Position numbers and translations under genes: made by a program. Of a DNA stretch of 56,722 nt, positions 20,835 to 32,200 are shown in pieces (the first letter of the stretch is position 1; every line of letters starts with the position of its first letter). Below the pieces are notes generated by a model that ran no database searches, was not told the DNA's origin, and saw nothing but the letters and a program-made list of their open reading frames with translations. The stretch is from Punctularia strigosozonata HHB-11173 SS5 (taxonomy: Eukaryota > Basidiomycota > Agaricomycetes > Corticiales > Punctulariaceae), in contig NW_006767435.1 of NCBI RefSeq assembly GCF_000264995.1, forward strand, positions 661,011-717,732, given 5' to 3'.

Positions 20835-21980
20835 AGATGTTACACTCAGCGTGGGGAATGTCACGTGATTCTATGTGGAACTCGGTGTCTCATAATACAT
20901 GGAGAGGAAAGTAACCACAGGACAGTGCATTGTAAGCATGAATCCCAATCTCAAGTCGCAAAAGTTCCTCGACTGATGGCCACAAGAAAGAGCCAAAGTT
21001 GACAGGCTTCTTAGGTCCTGGAACTCAGGAAAAATCTACATTGCTATGGCAGGCTATATATACTATAGAGTACTATCATAGTACTACCATAGCACTCTGT
21101 AGCTTCCATAGCTATGGAGTTTTACCAGATGAATAACACCAATAGGAATGATGTTCTTGGAATGAAATTAGACCTCAGGCGGTAGGTTGTAGTTGAAAAG
21201 GATGAGCGGCCAGGCCGTTTTCTTCTGACATCTGTGTGGTGCAAAGCCATCAGATGAGAGCCCAAGTGCAACATCCCACAGATTGGAGAAGAACAAATGG
21301 TCAAGTTTCCACCCGTGAATTGAGACTGGTGTACGGCAGAGATGTTGATATAGATCACCATCAAAGATGTCCGTCATCAAGCCAGGTGTATGGGAGTGCT
21401 TGCTGACATGATATTGCATCTCTTTGGCCATGTTTGGGCATTCCAGAAATGCTTTTAGACACGGTGTGAGTGGTAGGTAGGGAAGTTGCGAACATGGATG
21501 TCCAGCAGCATCATGTCTTGATTGCCCACAGTAAGGACAGGCATCGAGGGCTGAATGAGGTCCCACAAAGCAGCAGCATGAGTTACTGTAACAGTCATAT
21601 ATCACTGGGTCCAGTGCAGAAAGAACAGCGGCACACCACTGAGTAGCCTTCCATGAGGGTATATCTTGGGTAGGAAAAGCAAATGGGAGCTTCTCGAATG
21701 CCTTCATCTTCATATGTGTTGTGACTTTGAGGGCAAAAAGTCAAAGAATAGAGATGTCCTCGTCATCAAGCTTAGTGCCTATAGAAATATGTTGTCTAAA
21801 ATATCTGACTGACCTGTGGTGCATGCACTGCCATCAAAACCTTCCTTGAGAGCTTCATATGCAGTGATTGGATTGAACTGGGTGTCTTCATCATCATCCG
21901 CATCAACATTTGTGTCATAGTCTAGTCTCCCCTTGTCAGGAACCTCCTCATTGTCCTCATCTGTCACCTCTTCTACCCAA
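20835..21980 (-). pseudogene. CACTA/EnSpm Tnp2-type transposase fragment
   Basis: From high to low coordinates: an acidic segment (21967-21779), then a frame (21713-21168) with YDCYSNSCCCFVG, LDACPYCGQSRHD, KHTPG-like SHTPGLMTDIFDG and LWDVALGLSSDGFAPHR. A WPLILFNYNLPPEV block follows, then after a MITE interruption GPKKPVNFGSFLWPSVEELL. This is the characteristic order of fungal Tnp2 proteins: a CPYC zinc motif and the GLSTDGF stretch containing the first catalytic Asp. An in-frame TAA follows PPEV, another stop lies further on, and homology fades near 20835. The enzyme would be a DDE/D cut-and-paste transposase; this copy is dead. Confidence 0.8.
21024..21131. mobile_element. 108-bp TATAG-rich MITE inserted in the Tnp2 relic
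   Basis: Ends CTCAGGAAAAATCT and (reverse complement) CATCTGGTAAAACTCC form an imperfect TIR. The interior is built of CTATAG/CCATAG words and is partly self-complementary. Removing the element plus one AA restores GTT ATT CCA GGA CCT AAG (VIPGPK) of the transposase, which fixes the boundaries and indicates a 2-bp AA/TT duplication. It is a sister of 23755-23852. Confidence 0.75.
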
Positions 21981-23178
21981 GGAAGTTGCCACCTTCAAAG
22001 TTCCTCTCGCTCGATAATCATCTCATCCCCCAAAACCGGCTCCTCAAGATCCATGTTGTTGTTGTTTGGCAAATACGGATCCTGCATGGGAGCACCATTG
22101 TCATGATCTGTGGATCGAGATGAGTGGCTGAGAGAACATTGCAGAGTGTTAACAACAGCACTTGTAGTATAATGTACAGTAAGTAGACCAGATGTTCTGG
22201 CCTCTCGCTAATGGCTGGGGAATGTGTTTTGTATTCTGATGGTGTAGGTCCTCGCAAGCTCCTACGAGCTTACCACACCCACAGGAACATATGTGCTTCA
22301 TAGGCTGTGCAGCCTTGGGCTTGTGACTGCCTCACCGACCAATCATCATGACAGTAGTGATCCGTACGAGGTACTGGTGAGATACACCAAAAAGCAAGCA
22401 AAAGTACATATCTCTGGCATGCAGTGTTGGTGGTCAATATCAAAGCAGAATGACCTTCGTTCTGTTAGGGAGACAGGAACATGAACAGAAGGCAAGCACT
22501 GGCAACTGAGGTCTTTTTGATGGAGAAAGAGTCAATGAACCTACGAGAAACTGGTGAGAGACACCAAATGGCAGACAAAAGTACGTACCTCTGGCATATG
22601 GTGTTGGTGGTCAATGTCAAAGCAGAACAACCTGTGCTGTGTTGGGGAGACTTAGGAGTGTGGATCAAAAGCAAGTGCTGGCAACCAGAGGTTGGCAGAG
22701 GGACCTATGTTATAGCATTAGCACGTATGTGCAGTTTGCAGTGTTGTAGTACAAGTGCAGCCTGACAGGCTCTGAATGAAAGGAACTGAGTCCAGAAGGG
22801 GCATGCACATCTGCCCTCAAGGAGAGATGGCCAGGAACCAATCACATGCTGCAGATTTCAAATCAACCACTATTTCCTCCATCTGTTGTAAATATTCTGC
22901 GTCTAAACTTCACCTCTGACTTACGACATCTCTGTCTTTCATGCCTGTCACCAACGATGAACACAGTGTCAAGTACGGACAGCACAGTTCCCAAAGCAGA
23001 AATGCACACCTGATGTTGGCCAATTTTTTGCTAGCGACGACGGTGACAGTGACAATGATGATCTGGATATAAACAAAGATGGGATATGCTACAAGGAGCT
23101 TTATTTATAGGCAAATGGTGAGTATTACAATTTAAGCATAAATTTGAGTCACCACCAACCTAATGTCTAACAGCACGT
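21981..23178. other. Spacer with a tandem duplication
   Basis: No gene recognised. A roughly 90-bp segment is imperfectly repeated at 22364-22455 and 22540-22632 (176-bp period, sharing GTGTTGGTGGTCAAT). The minus-strand frame 22018-22257 has no family features. Confidence 0.5.
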
Positions 23179-23700
23179 GTGGAGAAGGAGAAAGCTTGTC
23201 AATGTGAGCTCGAGCAACAAGCAAGCAATGGCGCAGTTGGTGCTACTGGTCCTACAGCTTCACTGGAGAAAATACCTCAACCTCAAGGCACTGCCGGGAA
23301 CAAAGGCTATAGTCTTCAGACAGAGGTGCTCATAGGCAATGCCAAAAAGAATGAACTATATCTTGCCATATGTGTCAGTATTCAGCTCTTGCTTGCTGTT
23401 ATCCTTTTGATGATCTCATCACAGGTGCATAGCAGAATGTGCGAGGATTGGCCATTGCTGCCCAGCTTGATTGGTGGGTTCCATTTTGGCATGAGCCAAA
23501 AGATGATATCACAAAGATCTACCGGACTGTAAGTGTTGTACCACATCCATTTTGGGCAAATGCTCACCTCTTGTCCTTAGGCAAGGGAGTCACGTGAATT
23601 CCTCAAACAATTTGATGGGTGCTGGCCTGTTGATGAGATTATAGCTCAGCATTTCTGAAACAAGCAAAAGTACAGTACCATAAAGGGTCAGTTTATGAAT
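23179..23700 (+). pseudogene. Repeat-borne fungal hypothetical protein, degraded
   Basis: The frame from 23179 contains PQPQGTAGNKGYSLQTE and NELYLAI. Downstream, another frame carries ARESREFLKQFDGCWPVDEI before a stop and more disrupted codons. This pairing (P-RGTAG-SLQ-E near the start, then F-WP-DEI) resembles an abundant repeat-associated protein of unknown function that I recall from agaricomycete genomes; no alignment was possible. An intron may separate the two parts near 23531-23580. Function unknown. Confidence 0.35.
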
Positions 23701-23754
23701 CCTTGAAGCAAGAAGAGAAGGATACCATAAGCGGCTCGTCAGCTCTCAGGAAAA

Positions 23755-23852
23755 ATCTACATTGCTATGGCAGGCTATATATACTATAGAGTACTACCAT
23801 AGTGCTACCATAGCACTCCATAGCTTCCATAGCCATAGAGTTTTATCAGATG
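23755..23852. mobile_element. 98-bp TATAG-rich MITE
   Basis: It begins CTCAGGAAAAATCTACATTG and ends TTTTATCAGATG, and is about 90% identical by eye to the element at 21024-21131. Flanks CT and CC allow a 2-bp duplication with one mismatch. Confidence 0.75.
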
Positions 23853-24262
23853 CCTGTATCCTGCATTGTATGCTCCAGCTTCATGTCACAATGAGCGGGA
23901 CTCAGAGAAACTTGACCAAGATGATGAGGGCTGTGAAAATTGTCCTCCGATGGAGCTGCCAGCCTCACGTGCTTCCTCCTCTGGTTCAGCAGTAGGCCCA
24001 CAATAGCCAAAGCCTTGTCCAACATTGGTGAAGCGCAATAGGATGCAACCAACTGCTGCTGTACTCTACAACCTGAGACTGTCAAATATCAACCACAACC
24101 AAAGCTTCACACTGCAAGCAAACATTAATGAGGGCTGGTGCGGGCAAGCTGCCTGCAACCCATGCAGGTGCTGTGAGAGCTGAATGTACTTGACGCATAC
24201 ATATTTCAATGATCTTCAATGTAGTATTGCCACACAGAGTTCCGAAGTCAAGAATATAGTCA

Positions 24263-24790
24263 TTGACCATAACTGAGCCATTGTCAGAGTACGCACTGGA
24301 GCTCCTAGGAGTGGCACGGATCCCCCGGGTCAGCGGTGGAGATGCTGTCGCACAAGGCAGGGAAGCAACTGAGCATACATACAAAGATATGACGGAAATA
24401 CACATACCTGTTGCACAAGGCAGGGAAGCAACTGAGAGAACAAGTCTGAGTTGCTCCCTGGTGCGACAGGCGACTATATAGTAGCTGAGTAATCCATCAG
24501 CAACAAGAGGGATGGTCCAATGAGAGAGAGGGAGGCTCCTCAGGTGCCCGGCATGTGACCAGTGGAACGGCCTAGGGAGGCTGCGCAACATGCAGAGGCC
24601 CTAGAAGACCCGAAAGGATAGAAGAATGTATGGGGCTCCTAGGAGACCCAAAAGAATAGAAGCAGTGTCTGGGAGGTCCTAGGAAACCTGAAAGGGTAAA
24701 AAGAGCGTATGGGGAATGTGGGGAAACAGGAAAGGATGAGTACTGGAGGCGTGCCATGACAACCATGTACAGTGGCCATAAGTGTGAAAG
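24263..24790. repeat. Second copy of the palindromic repeat at 4.7-5.25 kb
   Basis: Shares the GTCGCACAAGGCAGGGAAGC block (twice), the GCGACAGGCGACTATATAGT block and the CTCCTAGGAG words. 24290-24490 is in direct orientation to 5050-5250. 24485-24790 is the reverse complement of about 4690-4921. It lacks the second inverted arm that makes the first copy a palindrome. Confidence 0.75.
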
Positions 24791-25731
24791 GGATAAGCAC
24801 ACTGGCAAGCATGGGGAAACAAGTGCAAGCGCAGTCTGGTGCAATCGTTATTGATCAATTCCAAATTTGGCAAACCATGCAACCGGTGGGGCCAGTGTAC
24901 AGTGTCTGTACATGGGCTGTATGCACAACTCATGGAATGGGTGATTTTGATTTCTGAATCTTGTAAACTCCCTGTGGTTTAGATTGGACAAACAATAGAT
25001 AAAAACCACCCATCACATTTCTTCCACACACTGGGATCCACCTCCCAGACTATGGGTGAATTGAACCCACTGTAGTAGGTAAAATACTGGTTGAATTTTA
25101 ACCACTTCAAGTAGCACAGTGGTTACCAGTCCATATATGGAAGTGAGAAATGCGAAAATAAATTGTTCTTTTCTTCTCATCACACATCTGACTTGGGTGC
25201 CACTGAGTCTGATAATGTCCCATTTGCAGTGCTTTTGCCCAGTGACTAGGATGGGGGTGTAGATAGAGTCAAGAGATTATTGTAGTCACTAATCTATTGC
25301 TGACAAGCTCCAATGAGGTGTGCCTGTTGACGTTGGTGTTCATACACCTGTCAGGCTTTGTAAAGTTATGTCTGCTATTTGTGTCCATATATAGTAAAGA
25401 AATCAATGAGTTGCTGGGCCTCTCTCTGGCAAGTGGTATATCAAGGCATGGTCATACATTACAAGTAACACATGTATTATGGTAATATGGTGGTTACTAT
25501 GTGAATAAGACATCAAAAGTGATATGGTGCACGTCACTTAGCTGCCACCAAAGGTGTACAAGCATTACCAAACCTATGAATCTGCTTCAATCAGAGTATC
25601 TCCGGGTAAATAGGCTTGAAATGGATGTAGAATAAGATCTGCCAGCCAATTTCCCCAAATTCCAAAAATTGAGAGAGATGTATGTCCAAGATTTGGACAG
25701 ATTATGTAATACATGCCTAATTAGGTAAATA
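24791..25731. other. No recognisable feature
   Basis: No gene was seen. 25140-25190 repeats the TGCGAAAATAAATTGT segment found near 680. The rest is unassigned intergenic or ancient repeat sequence. Confidence 0.4.
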
Positions 25732-26178
25732 TCAATCACGTGCTTTACGAGCCTGTTCCAGCTGGCAGGCGAGTGTCTCCAGGACACATCTATGAGACTT
25801 GTATTGCCGTGAACTGAACTCTTTAACCTTCCTTTGTGAATCCTTTGCGTCAAGGCCTTCCGAATAGGCCTTGATGAACCTCCAGCTTTGATGTTCCCAA
25901 TGACAAATCAACTCAACAGAGACTGATGCAAGTGCCTGTGGGATATTCTCCTTGAGGGTGTCAAATGCGTAGTTGCAGTGTTCACAAAGCCATCATTTAT
26001 TAGCACCCCAGAAGTATTCAATGAAGTTGATTTCGCAGTGGAATTTAGGCAGGAAAATGCACGTATGCCCCGCCGCTTTGATGACTTCTTGAACAAGTGA
26101 TCTCTGCTTGAGAAAGTCTTGCTGGTGCTCAGGTATGTGCTTGGCACAGCAATTTGATCTTGTGGGATCACACCCAGA
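25732..26178 (-). pseudogene. C-terminal half of a DDE transposase (Tc1/IS630-like fungal family)
   Basis: The minus strand reads SNCCAKHIPEHQQDFLKQRS, then FLPKFHCEINFIEYFWG with the catalytic Glu of a DDE domain. WRFIKAYSEGLDAKD and KSHR follow before a stop at 25732-25734. The order FLPKFHCELN-IE-FWG is a signature of a widespread basidiomycete transposase. A TGA interrupts the frame directly after YFWGANK, where an Arg (CGA) is expected, consistent with CpG decay. The N-terminal half with the first two catalytic Asp is missing: MULE sequence starts within 20 bp. Confidence 0.75.
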
Positions 26179-26189
26179 TCTGTGTAAGT

Positions 26190-28503
26190 CGTTCCGCGCG
26201 TCCTTTCATCTTCTTTGGTTTATACAGCCATTCTAACTCTTTCTCAATAGATCACTGCTCATCCAGTTTTGAGAGGTCAAGCCAGCTGGTCTGGAAGTCC
26301 TTTTGCCACTCCGTGATTGCATTGCCGCAGCCTGGGTGAGAAAGGATGATGCGGATCCAATTCTGTACGCGAGGGAGTGTCTTCATCAAAATGATGTATG
26401 TAACGAGATCTAGTCGCGGCCGATTAAAGTTTGACAGGTCACGATGCTTCAGAACCCGCCATAGGCTCTCGACAATCATCGTCAACTTCAACACGGGTGT
26501 CTCAAATGAGACTGACTGCGCCCAGAGCTTCCACTGCTCTGGGCAGTACCACTGATTCCACATATACACCCAGACCTGTGACAAGCCATACTTCACGCAG
26601 AAGTGGTACATGTCGGAGACCGTGCCTTCGTGGATTTCACTAGGCTCAAGGCAAGTTCCTTCAACATCATTGAATGGAATGGACAGGTGCTGATGGAGGT
26701 GTAGGTGCATCTTCTCGATGATCGTGGCCCTGTGCTCAATGGGGCAGAAGGTTGACAGCTCCTTGGCTGTCGGCTTCGGAGGTTCAAGCCAGACAGATAT
26801 ACACCGAGCACCTGCTTTAATAATAACAAGAGGAGCTAATGTCATCGCCAGCTCCCTCTAATGTGTTTTATCAGTCTACCGGCGAGTCGCTGATGGTTAT
26901 CAAGTTCTGACCTGGCGATTTGCAATCAGGCTTGCGCGCACACCACCCTTGTAGTTCCCAGACATTTTGAAATCCCAACCATCAAGATATTCACCTCCGT
27001 CTCCTCGTGAAACACCAGGGCACCACGTCGGGTCGATAAACGGGAAGATACCATGCACCTTACGAGGATCATATGCAGCTGGTGGTTTGTTTTCTGCCAA
27101 CCGTTCTTTGACATATTTAATGATATGCCAATAGCAGATTGAGTGCCGCGCTGATGGGAAGACTACCTGGCAGGCACCAATCTCTGAAGGGTCCTTGTCG
27201 GGGATTGTAAACCGGATAGACGTCAAGTGCCACCGGAGGAAGATAAGAACTTGCATGAGGATTCTTTGTTTTGCGCCACCTTTGGATTTGCTTACACCCT
27301 TTGTGAATAGAAAGGTGAGCGGTAGCGACTGTTTATCCGCCCTGCAACAAATGCAAAAAGTTTGTATCCAGCCGCATTCGTCTTGACTAGCAGAACCTGT
27401 AAGTGCATGCATACCGAACATGGAATATACTCACACGTTGAGTCAATGCACAGCTCAATGATTCAACCGTCAGACTCTCTCATTTAGCTCGGACCACTGT
27501 GCATAGACTTGGTACTTGGTAATCCAGTTTTTGCCTGTGAGCTCGCCGGTCTCGTATTTCTTCAAGATTATGTCCCAAATCTGCCAAAATGGGTACATTA
27601 CTCGCTCTCTCATTGTTGTCATGTTGAGAACTTACTGCACTCGGTGTTAGCTCCTGATGATTCTCGATGAATGCAATAACATCTTTGGAAATGGATATAT
27701 CGGCAACATGTTCATGAGCAAGATCATGGCACATCCGGATATGAACCAGACCCGGCACACTGTCAATGAAGGTAAAATGTAGCCAGCCGTTACATTGGAA
27801 GCGCGCCATTGTACATCGTGCCTGGCGTTTGGTTGGATCCCCGTGATGACTGTTCTTTGTCTGCTGTCCTTCAAGCTGCTGACAATAGTACAAGACAATA
27901 ACTCCATTGCGGGCCTTCTTGGTCACCTTCTGGCTGATCTCAAGCAGGTGAGTCATGTCATCGTATCGACATCCTGACAACTCACTTCCAGTTATACCCT
28001 GTAGCTTTTGCAAGATGCCTCCGCAAGGCATTTGCACGTGAATGTATAGGTGCTGGTCCATCCAACATGCTGTCAAAGATATCCTCGTGGCATATACTGA
28101 TATATGTATTCAGCTCGAAGGCACCATTGCGGTGCTGCTCAAGCAATTGGGTGCAGTTGGCTAGAGACAGGATTGATGGTTGGGCTTTTGGAATGTCTGA
28201 TTGTATGGTAGGATTCATGTTCTCCTTGTCTGATCTCTTGCTAATCTTGCTCTTCTGGCTTCTTTCCATGCACATTGAGCATGTCTTCGAGTAACCACTG
28301 CCACAGACCTTCAAGGGAAACGACTCTTGTGGGCCGTCAAAGACACACTGGTTGCACTTGGGCATGATTTCGAGATGGAGACAATAAATACGGCTTGCAG
28401 GTAGCCCCAGGAGTGTATATACAGCAGAGTATAGTGGGATACAATGGCATATGTCCCCCGCGATGACCATGTCTCGTTCAACAGACACGTCTGAGCCACT
28501 CAC
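26190..28503 (-). pseudogene. MULE (Mutator-like) transposase, degraded
   Basis: Read from 28503 downward: a Cys-rich N-terminus (CNQCVFDGPQ, CSMCMERSQK), then a FAR1/zinc-type segment with ARFQCNGWLHFTFID and IRMCHDLAHEH. The catalytic region follows with ELCIDSTCEY near 27440 (first Asp), FTIPDKDPSEIGACQ (second Asp) and SICYWHIIKYVKERL (the W-H after the second Asp). Then comes FCPIEHRATIIE, then NFCVK-like YHFCVKYGLSQVWVYMWNQW and LWRVLKHRDLSNFNRPRLDL. This is the normal MULE order in fungi. Frames shift several times (near 27430 and 26900), possibly including unrecognised introns. The C-terminus (SWIM zinc finger) is replaced by the DDE fragment. TIRs not found. Confidence 0.75.
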
Positions 28504-28591
28504 ATGATAGTTAGTGGTGGCTGTCCACTAATTAGTGAAGGGTCTTATTGGTCAAAACGGTGGTTTAGATCCCATTTTGGGGCTCCACCCC

Positions 28592-28861
28592 TGTGATGTG
28601 GGCAAGCTTAAATAAGTGAGGTGCAGCACATGACGAGTTCTCTGGCGGCAGCAAACAACTGAGAGTTATGTGTCACGGATTGAGTACTACTCGAGAGAGA
28701 ACAGTGTCTGTCGTCTAGTCATCGAGCGGTAGGTTTTTTATATAAAGTAAATGAGTGCCTGAGCGCATATAAAGGTAAGCAAAACAAGGATAAGGCGATG
28801 GCGCCAACGGCATTGATGGTATAGAATAAAACACTCCACGGTCTCGAACCGACACGTCACA
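28592..28861 (-). repeat. 3' LTR of the chromovirus, 270 bp
   Basis: Plus-strand ends TGTGATGTGGGCAAGC and GACACGTCACA. On the minus strand it begins TGTGACGTG after the purine-rich AAGAGGGCGAA. A TTTATATAAA box near 28740 would serve minus-strand transcription. Similar over its full length to 41653-41910. Confidence 0.75.
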
Positions 28862-29247
28862 TTCGCCCTCTTGGAGTGGAAACGGCTTCAAACCAAATGA
28901 ATGAAAGGATGAAGTGGAAAAGAAAAGATCCCAATGCGCTAAGCGCTCAATTACTTGCGACGACGAAGCTTGTTCTCCTTCCAATGCTGCTCCTGCCGCA
29001 TCTTCGTGCGAACACTCCTGATCATCGTGTAATTGATGACTTCCAAGTCTGCTGGGGTGTACGATGCGTGCTCAAGCCCAGGCGGGAGCGATACCTTGCG
29101 CTTCTTGTTCTTAGGCTGGGTGGCAACTGAGCGACGACCTCCGGTTTTGAACGGTGACGACGGTCCATCGGTGTCGTGGGTGGTGTGCGAGGACATTGCC
29201 GGCTTCTTGCGATCGCAAACAGTGTCCTTAACGTGCTGGCAGAAGAA

Positions 29248-32200
29248 TCAACTGCGCAATGAGGGGCCTTGGATGTTGTGACATGTCTCGTCAGGGGCGC
29301 TGATGTTGTGGACTAACTCCGATAGAGCGCCAATGGTCCAAGGATCAACGAGCGCAAGGAGATTGGTGCGGAGCTCGAGATAGCCAGCGGGAATGGGCTC
29401 GTCAATGATGGTGTCGCCTTCACGGATGTCATCGTCATAGTCAAGGAGTTGCGAGATGGTACGCCAGAAGTATGCAGTGTACGGGCAGCCGTGGAGGGGG
29501 ATGGGTTCCTGATCGACGAGGAACATGAAGTCACAGAGATGAAAGTGGACCCCATTGATAACCGTGACAAGGTCTGCATCATCCGCAGCATCAGCTGGGT
29601 TGTTGTCGTCAGCTGGAAGCGGTTGCGGTTCAGCGGTGTCTTCGGAGTGCGAGGCATCTGAGATCGATGTGTTGGTCTTCACGTCAATCTTCTTCACGGG
29701 TGTCAACATATCAAAGTGAAGATGTGAGTATCGAGTCTTGTCCTTGTGTCGAGGGGAGCAGCAAGTCTTGCGGGTCTTGAGGTGGGCCCTAGAGGGCTTA
29801 TGTAGGCGAGTTTGGAGCCCGTTATCACTGAATGTGGAGCTGAAGTTGATACCTCCTGCATAGATCTGTGGGTCATTGGAGGGTGGACGTCCTTGCCCCT
29901 CCAAGAGTTCGGCAACACTGTAGACCCCCTGCGCGTCAAGATACAGCTGTAGCTGTTCTAAGCCGTCAACTCAATCTAATGGGAGCCAGGTAATGTCTCC
30001 TGCCTTCCATTTGACTTCAAACACTGCTGATTGTCCTCTACCCTTGTGCAATAGAATCTGATCCACCGCCCATTCAGAACTCTCTGCACCGAAGTCGGCG
30101 ACCTGAGTCTCAGATTGCCCAGGGAAGAGCCAATCATCATTCGGCACATGAACGCGGAGCAGGGACAAATGAAAAACCAGATGGACACCTCGCTGGAGTA
30201 GTTGCACAGGTAGATCCACCCAATACGAGTTGTTTCCAAAATCCTTTGTAATCAGGTACGGCCTGACGTACTTCGGAATGAGCTTACGAGCACGACCCTT
30301 ATGGAACAATATGTTCTTTGTGGAGACATATACCATATCTCCATCAGCAAATGGAGCCGGCCGCCACCTACAATTAGCGGCTTGTGTTTGTTTGACGTGG
30401 GCCTCCAAGATAGCATCATGCGCAGCCATGATCATATTGCGCATGCGCTGTGCAAATGCTCAAACACCTGGATACTCATCTTGTGCCGGCTGGTCCCAAA
30501 TCAAGCTCCGCGGCATGCGACCAGTGTCCAGAAAGAACGGTGCATAGCCCATACTATCAGACCATGCCGGGTTTATCACAAACTCAATCCCAGGTAGTCG
30601 CGCAACCTGGTCTTTTTGGTCTGGGCTTACGCATGCACATATCATCTGTGTGATGGTACAATTAGCTCGTTCAGTGGAACCATCACTTTCCGGGTGGTAA
30701 GCGCTGGACATGTTCAGTTTGATGTTTAGCAGCTCATTCAGCCGCTTCCGGAATGTACTCATGAACAGCACATCACGATCACTGATAATCCGCTTTGGCA
30801 GTCCGTGAAGTCAATACACCTCTGCAAATATCATCTCGGCGATGTCTCGGGCCCTGTAGTCCTGTTGGCTCGGGATTAGATGTACCCGTCCTGTAAGTAG
30901 ATCAATTATAACAGTGATTTCATCATAGGATCCATCTCAATTTTTTGACATGGGAAGAGGCCCAACGAAGTCGATGCCAATGGCTTCCCAAGGGCTCAAA
31001 GGGACTGGCAACGGGTTTAGCAAGCTGTATGGCTTCTGATTGCTCGGTTTGCTCCTTCGACATGTAGTGCAAGATTCACAGTATGTGCGAACATCCGACA
31101 CCATGGATTTCCACCACACACAGCTACACAAGTATGCAAGTGTCTTTGATGGCCCCAGATGGGCAAGAATCAAGTGCGCCCTTGCAATAACAACTTTGCG
31201 TGCCTTCCAATCACCTAAGAATACATCTGGAATACACAGAAGCTTCCTGCCCGATTCTTTAAGGTAGATGACACTATCTTTGCAGCTGAAGTTCGAGTAT
31301 TCTGACGGTGTCTCTAATAGGTGCTTATAGAAGTTATCACCTTCATATTTCCCTTGCAAACATCAAGGAAAATCTTCGATTCCATCATACTCAAATATTA
31401 CGCTGCTCAGCTGTGGAGCTTCGCCTGCTTCAGGTGCCTCCTCATCAATGTCCAATGAGTTTGTATCATCCTTTGCTGCCTCTTGTATACTCCCACCCTC
31501 TTGATGTTCTCCAGGTAACGAGAGCATCACTTTCCGGATCTGTTTTGCGAATTCCTTTACCATCTCTGGGCGCCCAGTCTCGGCCGGTGCCCCTGCAACA
31601 TCTGGTGCCCTAGGGATCTCGACAGTCCATGGTGCTGCCTTCATTGTCTTTGGCACTTTTGATACCATGGTCTTGTCAGGGACCGACCGTGGCGGCTGAA
31701 GCCGCAGCATTGCAAGCTTAGCTTCAAGACCAAATAAAACCGGCAACTCCTTCAGCTTTGACGGTGGGTGGTCATCGTCATGCTGAACCATCTCGCCTTT
31801 TGCCCGAATGGTTCCTGGTGTGTCCACGGAGTATATTTGCAACAAAGAATCGGCGAGTTCATTCTCCAGCCCAGGTACGTATACAATTTCAAAGTCAAAC
31901 TCGAACAGTTTTTCTAACCATCTTGCTTGTCGTCCCATTAGGTTCTTTTGATTCAGAAAGTGTATCAAGCCTTTATGATCAGTATACCAACAGAAAGGTA
32001 TGCCCAATAGCACGTCTTGATACCGAGTCATGGTTTCAAGGCCAGCTAAAAACTCAATTTCATGCACGGCATAGTTCTGTTGTGCCGCAGATAGTTTTGT
32101 GGAGTAAAACACAACGACAGGAGCAGATTTCCAGTTATCCCCTTGAGTAATGCACCTGCCAACACCCGTCAAACATTTGTCAGTGACGACGTGAACTGGC

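Noticed and set aside
21168-21364. Secondary minus-strand frame 21122-21364 as a separate gene
   Set aside because: It is the shadow of the Tnp2 reading frame and the MITE.
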